Source: Candidatus Saganbacteria bacterium
Lineage (GTDB): Bacteria > Margulisbacteria > WOR-1 > XYC2-FULL-46-14 > WPAF01
Direction of reading: 5' to 3'
Assembly: GCA_016223205.1 (NCBI GenBank)
Contig: JACRPM010000002.1
Span: 1-64,000, forward strand
DNA: 64,000 nucleotides
In this document: one piece after another, positions 43,431 through 50,362 of the stretch
How the letters are laid out: the number at the start of each line of letters is the position of its first letter
Position numbering within the stretch: position 1 is the first letter of the stretch
The notes under the pieces: model-generated
Databases searched by the model: none
The model's input: the letters and a program-made list of their open reading frames with translations, nothing else
Told to the model about the DNA's origin: nothing
Translations under genes and position numbers: made by a program

Positions 43431-43530
43431 ATTTATCGATAATAACGCCAAATAATTTCACTTTATTAATATTTTTTACCGATTATTCATAATTTGATAT
43501 GGCCACCATCGGATAAATAGATAGTGAAAA

Positions 43531-43574
43531 GCTAGATGCCCAAAGAGGCAAGCCAAAGGCTGGTCGATTCTAGC
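43531..43574 (+). promoter_or_regulatory. structured leader: three-way junction before an unknown gene
   Basis: GCTAGA (43531-43536) pairs with TCTAGC (43569-43574) and encloses two hairpins, TGCC(CAAAGA)GGCA and AGCC(AAA)GGCT. AGGAGG at about 43597 and the ATG at 43610 follow. The arrangement resembles a small riboswitch or ribosomal leader, but I cannot match it to a known class. Confidence 0.45.
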
Positions 43575-43609
43575 GGGGAAAAATAAAACTATTTAAGGAG
43601 GAATATTAA

Positions 43610-44539
43610 ATGTCATTATTAACAAGAGTAGGAAGGGTACACCCATCACCTATAGAGGGCAATGGGGGATCCGCAAGGCGAAGAGGGGTGGCCTGGAGAC
43701 AGGCGTTTCAACTCGGGTCAAATTTGGCAGATGAGGGAGCGAGAGAAAGATTGACGGCAGCGCTAAAGCCTGCCTTCACAGTAGCGATAGAGGTATTTAG
43801 AAAGCTGCCCCTGGCCATCAGAGTTGATTTAGCAGAAATATCACATGATGAAGGATATTTCAAGCCCAGCGTGTTGCCTCAACTTGGAGCAGAGGGGATT
43901 TATGTTGCGCCAGCGATTGAAGACGGCAAGAAGATAAAATTTCTTTTGACCAGAGATAATGCCGATCAATTAAAAGCTTGCCTGACTGAAGAGGGCCAAA
44001 AGCAGATTGCTAATATGGTAGATGGCCAGTTTGTCGGCAAGGCCTTTATCACTCCCGGTCAGATCCTTCCCGGAAAAGTCATGGATTTCTTCGCTTTCTT
44101 CGGGAAAACCGATCCGGCGATAGTTGCCAAGGTTGAAGATCTGGCAGCAAAGGGTAAAACGACCAAGATCCTCAATAACCTGTACATGTCTTCCCGGGTC
44201 TTCGCGGCTTATGTTGACCGTTTCTATACTGACCCCGAAAAGAACGCCGGGATGAAGGAAATGGCTGTCAAGCTGCAGGAAGAGGGAGTGGCTGATTCGG
44301 TTCTGGTCATGGCCGCTCTGGATATTGGCCTCATACCGCGAGATTTGAGATATGTCAGGATGCATGAGGCTTGGGCTACCCATAATAGTTGGGAAAAGCA
44401 AGCTGCAGTTAATTATAATGATCTCCTGCCGGAAGAGAAGAAAAAAGATAATACTATCCTGGATACTCATATGAGCATGCGCTTGGAGCTGTTACAGGTG
44501 ATCTACGCCGTCAAAGAGTTCGCTTTTGAGCAATCCTAA
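43610..44539 (+). CDS. protein of unknown function, possible RyR-like C-terminus
   Basis: The 309-residue soluble protein has no signal peptide. Its N-terminus is basic (GRVHPSPIEGNGGSARRRG), the middle is mixed alpha/beta (LPLAIRVDLAEISHDEGYF), and the C-terminus contains MHEAWATHNSWEKQ and VNYNDLLPEEKKKDN. The last parts faintly recall the RyR domain pattern (HENWA, then PYxxLxxxEKxxD). I do not recognise a firm family. It has an AGGAGG site, its own structured leader and a terminator, so it is a monocistronic unit. Confidence 0.55.
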   Translation: MSLLTRVGRVHPSPIEGNGGSARRRGVAWRQAFQLGSNLADEGARERLTAALKPAFTVAIEVFRKLPLAIRVDLAEISHDEGYFKPSVLPQLGAEGIYVAPAIEDGKKIKFLLTRDNADQLKACLTEEGQKQIANMVDGQFVGKAFITPGQILPGKVMDFFAFFGKTDPAIVAKVEDLAAKGKTTKILNNLYMSSRVFAAYVDRFYTDPEKNAGMKEMAVKLQEEGVADSVLVMAALDIGLIPRDLRYVRMHEAWATHNSWEKQAAVNYNDLLPEEKKKDNTILDTHMSMRLELLQVIYAVKEFAFEQS

Positions 44540-44571
44540 TAGGAATTAATTTTCGTATTTTTTACACTAAA

Positions 44572-44600
44572 GCCGGGCACCGCTCCCGGCTTTTTTGTTT
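44572..44600 (+). terminator. rho-independent terminator
   Basis: GCCGGG (44572-44577) and CCCGGC (44585-44590) form a 6-bp stem with a 7-nt loop, followed by TTTTTTG. It ends the unknown gene at 43610. Confidence 0.9.
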
Positions 44601-44660
44601 TTAACAAGCTGAAATTATAGAAGAAAACTCACGATATATATGTGTATGGAGGCATTTTAA

Positions 44661-45821
44661 GTGCCCGGATCAACAGTCGCACCGCAGGTAGCAGGACCTA
44701 AGGTTTTCGCACATCCACGAACACTTCGGGACGCCGTTATTTTTCGCCGCGATGCCCTACCCCTCCATCTGGAGGTCGATCTCACCACCAATTGCAACAG
44801 CCGCTGTCCTCACTGTACTTTTCAGGATACCGACAAGGATTATATTTTGGACTCTTGGGTTTTCAACCGGGTCATTTTAGACGCCAGCGGAATGGGTCTG
44901 AGAGCCGTAACCTTTACCGGCGGAGGGGAACCCACCTTGAATCCCGAATTTGCAGGAATGGTCCAAAACGTAAGAGCTTTGGGCCTGAAAGCCGGATTAA
45001 TTACCAACGGCTTGGCTTTTTCTCCGGAAATGGCGGAAAAGGTTCTTCCCCATCTAAGCTGGGTCCGCTTTTCTCTGGATGCCGGCTCCCCGGAGATGTA
45101 CGGCAAGACCCATGGCCTAAATAAAAAGGCGTTTTCCCGATTGATCGATAATATTCAAAAGGCGGCCCAAACAAAAAGGGGTATGAAACTAAGCACTAGT
45201 TTGGGGGCCAGTTACCTGGTCTTGGAATCCGATCCGGTTGACTTTAAAAGGGCGGTCGAACTGGGGCGGGCCATGGGATTGGATTATGTGCAATTCAAGC
45301 CCATGCAGCTCCGTAACCCTTCTGCCGTCGGGGGATATAGCTATAATATTCCGGTCTTATGCGAAGCGGTAAAGCATTTAAGGCAGCTGGTCGATCAGGA
45401 TTATGGGGAAGCGTTTCATGTTTATTTTACCCGCTTCTGCCCTCAGCTGTTGGATGCCGGTCAGCTGGAACATCGAAAGAGCGTTTTTTGTTTTGGCCAG
45501 CAGCTTACGACCTCCCTGGCTGCCGACGGATTTCTTTATGCCTGCTGCCATCATAAATATGACCCTGATTTTGAGTTAGGGGATCTCCGGACCGATGATT
45601 TTCGAACGATCTGGACATCTGAAAAGCGAGAAAAATTCTTTTACGGAATGAATCCCCAAAAGAGGTGTCTCCCGGATTGCAGATTTGCGGATTTAAATGA
45701 GAGATTCTGGGAGGAATATCACACTAACTTTCTCAGCTTACGTGATTACTACGAAATATGGGAAAAGGCGGAAATGGACACAAATAACCCAACTTGCCCG
45801 GACTCAAATTTGTTTGTTTAG
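44661..45821 (+). CDS. radical SAM/SPASM-domain protein
   Basis: The 386-residue protein has the radical SAM cluster motif C45-x3-C49-x2-C52 in TTNCNSRCPHCTF, with the SAM-binding FTGGGEPTL. A C-terminal SPASM-type set of cysteines follows (CFGQQLT, YACCHHKYD, KRCLPDCRFADLNERFW) for auxiliary Fe-S clusters. Such enzymes often modify peptides or build cofactors. No obvious precursor peptide is adjacent. The start is GTG with GGAGG 9 nt upstream. The substrate is unknown. Confidence 0.85.
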   Translation: MPGSTVAPQVAGPKVFAHPRTLRDAVIFRRDALPLHLEVDLTTNCNSRCPHCTFQDTDKDYILDSWVFNRVILDASGMGLRAVTFTGGGEPTLNPEFAGMVQNVRALGLKAGLITNGLAFSPEMAEKVLPHLSWVRFSLDAGSPEMYGKTHGLNKKAFSRLIDNIQKAAQTKRGMKLSTSLGASYLVLESDPVDFKRAVELGRAMGLDYVQFKPMQLRNPSAVGGYSYNIPVLCEAVKHLRQLVDQDYGEAFHVYFTRFCPQLLDAGQLEHRKSVFCFGQQLTTSLAADGFLYACCHHKYDPDFELGDLRTDDFRTIWTSEKREKFFYGMNPQKRCLPDCRFADLNERFWEEYHTNFLSLRDYYEIWEKAEMDTNNPTCPDSNLFV

Positions 45822-46312
45822 GGCTTAAGCCAGTCTTCTATCGCGGTCTTGACGTTGTCGTCGTAATCGACCAGTATCTTCTCAACCTGGCCTTCCCGGT
45901 TTATTAAAAAAGTAGTAGGAATAATAAGGATGGCGTATTTGTTGAGCGATGACAGCTTTTTATCGATCAGGAATTTAAAAGAATACTCATTCTTGTCCAA
46001 AAATTCCTGCAGGGTCTTGCTTTTGCGGTCCAAGGAGATCGCCACCACCTCTAGAGAAGGGGCCAGCCCTTTGTAGAATGATTGCAGATCGGATAATTCC
46101 TGTTTGCAGGTATCGGACCAGGAAGTGAAAAATGTCAGGATGGTCGGGCGGCCGGAAAGGTCGGATATTTCAACCGCTCTGCCGGCTAAATTGGGTAAAG
46201 TAAGGGCGGGCGGGGGCTCCCCAATAGAGGGTAGTTCGGCCGCAATACATGGATTGGTCAGTAAAATGACCATTGCAACCAGTAAAAACAGGCGTATCAT
46301 CGAACGATTCAT
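45818..46312 (-). CDS. TlpA/AhpC-TSA-type thioredoxin-fold protein lacking the first active-site Cys
   Basis: The 164-residue exported protein has a signal peptide (RLFLLVAMVILLTNPCIA) and a thioredoxin fold (LTFFTSWSDTCKQEL, then YAILIIPTTFLINREGQVEK with cis-Pro). Where TlpA/ResA proteins have CxxC, it has S66-D-T-C69, so only the second cysteine remains. Normal disulfide reduction is therefore doubtful; a one-cysteine peroxiredoxin-like or thiol-binding role is possible. It overlaps the radical SAM gene by 4 nt at the 3' end. Confidence 0.85.
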   Translation of the reverse strand: MNRSMIRLFLLVAMVILLTNPCIAAELPSIGEPPPALTLPNLAGRAVEISDLSGRPTILTFFTSWSDTCKQELSDLQSFYKGLAPSLEVVAISLDRKSKTLQEFLDKNEYSFKFLIDKKLSSLNKYAILIIPTTFLINREGQVEKILVDYDDNVKTAIEDWLKP

Positions 46313-46423
46313 TATAACAAAGGAAATGTATTTGTCAATCGACGCGACTCGTTAATTGTAGTGATTTTTGTCGCCTCTGTAGCGTATTTGGTCATTTTTC
46401 TCTACATTACCTCATCATTCCAT

Positions 46424-46439
46424 TGGCATGGGAATTGCT
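46424..46439 (+). promoter_or_regulatory. candidate sigma-54 promoter
   Basis: TGGCATGGGAATTGCT fits the -24/-12 consensus TGGCAYR-N4-TTGCW with the required 10 nt between GG and GC. It lies in the spacer upstream of the GxxExxY gene and reads toward it, starting about 130 nt before that gene. A sigma-54 gene is not in the window, so this is a sequence match only. Confidence 0.5.
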
Positions 46440-46455
46440 AACTCCCCATTAAAAT

Positions 46456-47035
46456 CCCTGGTACCCGAATTCTATCCCGGGATTATTGATTGTCACAGGA
46501 TATCGCGGATCAGCAAATCCCTGGATTTTTCCCGGGATCATCCCGGATATCCCGGAAGGGGAAGTAAATATGGTTGATTTAATACATGGAGAGCTAAGTT
46601 ATAGGATCATTGGGATACTCTACAAGATATATAACGCCATGGGCGCGGGATTCCAGGAGAAATATTATCAAAAAGCCATCAGGAAGGTGCTGGAAAAAGA
46701 GAGGATCCCCTTTCTGGAGCAGGTTCGGATGGATATAGACATTGAAGGAGCCCAAATCGGCCGATATTATATAGATTTTGTCATAGACCATAAGATAGCG
46801 CTGGAAATCAAAGCCAGGTCCTTCATAGCCCAAAGAGATATCCGCCAAATCCTGGGTTATTTGAAGAAAAGTGGACTGGAGGTGGGGTTGCTGGCCGGTT
46901 TTGCTTCCGAAGGCCTCAAGATCAAACGTTTATTACGAGGTTACCAGGGGAATCGGAGTAAATCCGGGTTAGATTCCGGGATTCTTTGATATCCCGGGAT
47001 ATCCGGGACAATCAAAATCCAGTGATAGGATCCTG
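46456..47035. mobile_element. repeat-bounded cassette around the GxxExxY gene
   Basis: Both flanks of the gene (46456-46560 and 46930-47035) are built from CCCGGGAT, CCCGGATATCCCGG and CTGGATTTT words. The right flank is largely an inverted version of the left. The sequence type is unlike the neighbours. The bounds are approximate. Confidence 0.5.
46570..46989 (+). CDS. GxxExxY protein (PD-(D/E)XK nuclease-like)
   Basis: The 139-residue product has the family start DLIHGELSYRIIGILYKIYN, the name motif G-A-G-F-Q-E-K-Y-Y, and the nuclease-type core YIDFVIDHKIALEIKA (Asp, then Glu-x-Lys). The family is common as orphan genes in candidate phyla; its role is unknown. The ATG at 46570 gives the canonical N-terminus. 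The last residues are encoded by the flanking repeat. Confidence 0.85.
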   Translation: MVDLIHGELSYRIIGILYKIYNAMGAGFQEKYYQKAIRKVLEKERIPFLEQVRMDIDIEGAQIGRYYIDFVIDHKIALEIKARSFIAQRDIRQILGYLKKSGLEVGLLAGFASEGLKIKRLLRGYQGNRSKSGLDSGIL

Positions 47036-47054
47036 GGAGTGAGGGATTTTGTAA

Positions 47055-47921
47055 CTATTTAATTTTAACCGCCGCGGCGCCGCTGAAATCCTGGGTATAC
47101 AGGGAATTGCCGCTATCGAATACGATCTTATCCCCGGTCAGAGCCAGGCGGGGGTTGCTGCCCGATAAACTGGCGATGACCACGGTCTCGGCCAGGGATT
47201 GGGTGTTGATCTTCACATAAGTGGAACTTTTAACCCCAAAAACCTCAAAAGTATTGGCCCGGGAGACGCATAGGTTCGCAACGCTCGCAACATTGGTGTT
47301 TAACCGGTTGGTGCCGTCGGAATTGATGAGGGACACCTTGGAGGTTCCGCTGTCCAGATAGGTAAAGGCGATACGATCGCCGTTCTTCCAGGCCACGGAA
47401 GCGGCATCCACATCAATTATAAGTGTATCGCCTGTGCCGTCGATATTGATAGTGCGGATCTCGCCATTGGTGTTGCAGTAAACGATCTTGCCGCCGGTCG
47501 AGTCCCAATCGAAGGAGACCGCATTGGGGACATTAAGCTCGATCTTGCTGACATGCGATCCGGAGGCGGACGGCAGATAGCGAATGACGATCTTGTTGAA
47601 TGTCCCGCCCCCCACCCCGCCGGCATAGGCTGCCAGGGTGGCGACCGAGCTTAGGGATAAATTGGAAGCCAGGTCGGCGGTGATGTCGGTATCGGCAAAG
47701 GCATTGGCCCCGCTGGCGTCCATGTAGGTCAGCCAATCGGTGGTGCTTTTGGCGATGGTTCCGCCCAGGGCGTCGGCGCGTTCATTGGTAATACCCTGCA
47801 GGCAGGCAACCTGCCCGTCTTTGGTCCAATCGGGAGTGGAATAAGTGTTGCTGACAGAGGTGCGCTCACCGCAGCCGGAGACAAATAGAAGCAAGCCCAA
47901 AAAGATAAGCGCGTATTTCAT
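47055..47921 (-). CDS. lipoprotein with TolB/propeller-like repeats
   Basis: The 288-residue protein has a lipobox (LLLFVSGC, lipidated C17). Blade-like repeats follow, such as AVSFDWDSTGGKIVYCNTNGE, ASVAWKNGDRIAFTYLDSG and PRLALTGDKIVFDSGN. These resemble PD40/TolB-type propeller blades. It is anchored to a membrane and probably binds proteins. It overlaps pyrR by 4 nt. Confidence 0.75.
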   Translation of the reverse strand: MKYALIFLGLLLFVSGCGERTSVSNTYSTPDWTKDGQVACLQGITNERADALGGTIAKSTTDWLTYMDASGANAFADTDITADLASNLSLSSVATLAAYAGGVGGGTFNKIVIRYLPSASGSHVSKIELNVPNAVSFDWDSTGGKIVYCNTNGEIRTINIDGTGDTLIIDVDAASVAWKNGDRIAFTYLDSGTSKVSLINSDGTNRLNTNVASVANLCVSRANTFEVFGVKSSTYVKINTQSLAETVVIASLSGSNPRLALTGDKIVFDSGNSLYTQDFSGAAAVKIK

Positions 47922-48460
47922 CGGAGCACTACCCGATCCGCCCCGTCGATCTCCAGCACTTCTACCTTCACCTCTTCCTTGTTGGAAGTGGGAATAACTT
48001 TGCCGGTATAATTGGGATGGATGGGCAGTTCCCGGTGGCCGCGGTCGACCAAAGAGACCAGCTGGACCTTGGCGGCCCGGCCGTAATCTTTGAGGCCGTC
48101 GAGCGCCGCGCGCGCGGTGCGCCCCGCGAAGATGACATCGTCCACCAGCACCACGATCTTATCGTCCACCGAAAAAGGCATTTCGGATTTTCTCACCGTG
48201 ATGTATTCGCCTTTTTTGGCCAGGTCGTCGCGGTAAAGGGAAACATCCAGCGCCCCCACCGGCACTTTGACCTTCTCCACCTGGTCGATGATCTTGGCCA
48301 GGCGTTTGGCCAGCGGCACTCCGCGGTTCATGATGCCCACCAATACCAGGTTCTGGGCGCCTTTGTTGGCCTCCATGATCTCGTGAGCGATGCGGTTGAG
48401 CACCCGCGTCACTTCCACCTCGTCCATCACCACTTTCACGTTCTCTTTTTTAGTTGTCAT
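47918..48460 (-). CDS. pyrR: bifunctional pyrimidine operon regulator / uracil phosphoribosyltransferase PyrR
   Basis: The 180-residue protein has the PRPP-binding loop VVLVDDVIFAGRTARAALDGL, LVLVGIMNRGVPLAKRLA near the start, and LVDRGHRELPI. PyrR binds pyr mRNA to control attenuation in some bacteria and has uracil phosphoribosyltransferase activity. No pyr biosynthesis genes are adjacent in this window. Confidence 0.92.
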   Translation of the reverse strand: MTTKKENVKVVMDEVEVTRVLNRIAHEIMEANKGAQNLVLVGIMNRGVPLAKRLAKIIDQVEKVKVPVGALDVSLYRDDLAKKGEYITVRKSEMPFSVDDKIVVLVDDVIFAGRTARAALDGLKDYGRAAKVQLVSLVDRGHRELPIHPNYTGKVIPTSNKEEVKVEVLEIDGADRVVLR

Positions 48461-48481
48461 CTATAACGCCTCCACGGGTAA

Positions 48482-49900
48482 TTATAGCAGAGATTCCAGG
48501 TACAATTCGATCTTATCCAAAACATTGGGGTCCCTGGATTCCGAGTAAATCCGCACCAATGGCTCGGTTCCGGAGGGCCGGATCAAAAGCCAGCTGCCGT
48601 CCTTAAAAATAAGTTTAACCCCATCGAAGGTCCTGGCTTCAACCACCTTCATTCCCCCGACTTCGGTCGGGGGATTTTTCTTTAACCCCTCCATCAAACT
48701 TTGCTTTTTATCCTCCGGGATCTCCACCTTGCCCCTCCTCCCCTCAAACTTCCCGATCTTCTTGGTCAGGTCCTCCCAGATCTTGGAAAGCGGTTTTTTC
48801 CGGTGCGCCGTCATCTCCGCCACCAAAAGGTCGGCCAGTATCCCGTCTTTTTCCGGGATGTGGCCCGCAATGGTCAATCCTCCGCTCTCCTCTCCGCCGA
48901 TGATGACGGGCTCCTTGAGCATGATCTGGGCGATGTGCTTGAATCCGACCGGAGTTTCGTGGACCTTGATGTTATGTGGCTTGGCGATGGCGTCCAGCAT
49001 GTGGGTGGTGCCCAGCGAGCGCACGACCGAGCCCCTCATTCCTTTATCTTCCACCAGGTAATCGAACAGCATGGCGATCACTTGATTGGGGGAGTAGCAG
49101 TCCCCCGCCTCATCCACTACCCCAAAGCGGTCGGCGTCCCCATCCAGCGCCAACCCCAGGTCGGCCTTATCTTCTTTTACCCGGGCGCTCAACTCTTTTA
49201 GGTTCGCTTCGTCCGGTTCGGGATTATGCCCGCCGAAAAGCACATCGCGATAATTATGGATCTCTTCGATCTGACAGCCCACTTCCTCTAAAAGTTTGTC
49301 GAGATATCCCCGCCCCGCTCCATACATGGGATCTACCACCACTTTTAGCTTAGCTCGTTTCAGGGTCGAGGGATCGACGAAGGACTTTATGTATTCGAGG
49401 TATCTTTCCCGCGGTTCGAATCTTTCCACCTCACCCCTTCGCTCCGCTCTTCCCCTCTCCATCTTAGATGGAGAGGGGTGTCCGAGGAACGAGGACGGGG
49501 TGAGGAGATTCTTTTCGATCTCGGAGGTTATCTGCTCATTCGCGGGCCCGGCATAATCCGGTATGAACTTAATTCCACAATATTGCGGTGGATTGTGCGA
49601 AGCGGTGAGCATGATCGCCCCGCAAGCTCCCCGGTCCTTCACCTCCCAGGCCACCACCGGGGTGGGCGTATCGCGAACCGTCAAAAGACAGCTGATGCCG
49701 GCCGCCTCCATTACTTTTACGACTTCCTCCGCGAAACGATCGGCCAGAAAACGAGGGTCGTAGCCCACGATCAGAGGTTTTTTATCCAGTTTATGGTTAA
49801 TTAAATAAGCGGCCACCGCGGCGGCCACCTGCCGCACGTTGGCAAAAGTGAATTCATCAGAGATGACGGCGCGCCAGCCGTCGGTGCCGAACTTTATCAT
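48482..49900 (-). CDS. phosphoglucomutase/phosphomannomutase family protein with two repeat insertions
   Basis: This alpha-D-phosphohexomutase has an active-site serine S101 in LTASHNPPQYCGIK, the metal loop DGDADRFGVVDE, the sugar loop GGEESGGLTI and the phosphate loop RPSGTEPLVRIYSES. The 472-residue length is inflated by two encoded palindromes: one giving HPSPSKMERGRAERRGE after the active site, and one giving NPPTEVGG near residue 410. The ATG at 49900 gives FGTDGWRAV at the usual place; ATG 49918 is also possible. It converts hexose 1- and 6-phosphates for envelope or glycogen metabolism. Confidence 0.92.
   Translation of the reverse strand: MIKFGTDGWRAVISDEFTFANVRQVAAAVAAYLINHKLDKKPLIVGYDPRFLADRFAEEVVKVMEAAGISCLLTVRDTPTPVVAWEVKDRGACGAIMLTASHNPPQYCGIKFIPDYAGPANEQITSEIEKNLLTPSSFLGHPSPSKMERGRAERRGEVERFEPRERYLEYIKSFVDPSTLKRAKLKVVVDPMYGAGRGYLDKLLEEVGCQIEEIHNYRDVLFGGHNPEPDEANLKELSARVKEDKADLGLALDGDADRFGVVDEAGDCYSPNQVIAMLFDYLVEDKGMRGSVVRSLGTTHMLDAIAKPHNIKVHETPVGFKHIAQIMLKEPVIIGGEESGGLTIAGHIPEKDGILADLLVAEMTAHRKKPLSKIWEDLTKKIGKFEGRRGKVEIPEDKKQSLMEGLKKNPPTEVGGMKVVEARTFDGVKLIFKDGSWLLIRPSGTEPLVRIYSESRDPNVLDKIELYLESLL
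48654..48673. repeat. small hairpin element inside the phosphohexomutase gene
   Basis: CCCCCGAC-TTCG-GTCGGGGG is a perfect 8-bp hairpin with a TTCG loop. It is read on the minus strand as PPTEVGG. It has the look of a short mobile palindrome inserted in frame. Confidence 0.7.
49430..49505. repeat. palindromic element inserted in frame in the phosphohexomutase gene
   Basis: A 76-nt palindrome with outer arms CCTCACCCC/GGGGTGAGG and inner arms CCCCTCTCCATCT/AGATGGAGAGGGG. It is translated on the minus strand as a PSPSKMERGR-containing peptide. The P-S-P-x3-R-G pattern is shared with the mnmA and metH inserts although the bases differ. Confidence 0.8.
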
Positions 49901-49938
49901 GATTGGCAATTTTATCATAAAAGGGTAGAATTCCAAAC

Positions 49939-50361
49939 ATGGACGAAAAATGGATGGCGGCGGCCCTGATCGAGGCGCGGCGGGCGGCCCAAAAGGGTGA
50001 GGTGCCGGTGGGCTGCGTGATGGTAAGGGACGGGAAGATCGTCTCCCGCGCCCACAATTTAAAAGAGACCCTGGCGGATCCCACCGCCCACGCCGAGATC
50101 CTGTGCCTGAAAAAAGCGGCCAAAAAGCTGGGCGGCTGGAATTTGAGCCGCGCCGTGCTTTATGCAACGCTCGAGCCCTGCCTGATGTGCGCGGGGGCGA
50201 TGGTGGAAGCCCGGCTCAAGCAGGCGTGCTTTGGGGCGAGGGATCCCCGCTCGCGCGCTTATAAGTGGTTGAAAAAAAACCGGGTTAAGATAAAATCAGG
50301 AGTGTTGAAAGAGGAGTGCGGCAAGCTCCTCAAAGATTTTTTCCGGGACTTGAGGAAATAA
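49939..50361 (+). CDS. tadA: tRNA-specific adenosine deaminase
   Basis: TadA converts A34 to inosine in tRNA-Arg(ACG). The 140-residue zinc enzyme has DPTAHAEILCL (zinc His and catalytic Glu) and PCLMCAGAMVEARL (two zinc Cys). Conserved GARDPRSRAYKW follows. Length is slightly short but complete. It is divergent from the phosphohexomutase and followed by the large outer-membrane gene. Confidence 0.93.
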   Translation: MDEKWMAAALIEARRAAQKGEVPVGCVMVRDGKIVSRAHNLKETLADPTAHAEILCLKKAAKKLGGWNLSRAVLYATLEPCLMCAGAMVEARLKQACFGARDPRSRAYKWLKKNRVKIKSGVLKEECGKLLKDFFRDLRK

Positions 50362-50362
50362 G

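Larger units (their letters stand above)
43366..43609. other. A/T-rich divergent regulatory region
   Basis: This 244-nt gap separates the LacI-type gene from the unknown gene at 43610. It holds two direct TTTTACCATAT repeats and a structured leader, listed separately. It is clearly more A/T-rich than the surrounding genes. Confidence 0.5.

Noticed and set aside
43531..43574. Leader considered as a cyclic-di-GMP (GEMM) or other known riboswitch
   Set aside because: The conserved internal sequences of those classes are not present; only the stem topology is supported.
48648..48690. Hairpin plus T-run that looks like a terminator
   Set aside because: It lies well inside the phosphohexomutase coding sequence, and the T-run is read as the Lys-Lys-Asn codons before PPTEVGG, so it is treated as an inserted repeat.
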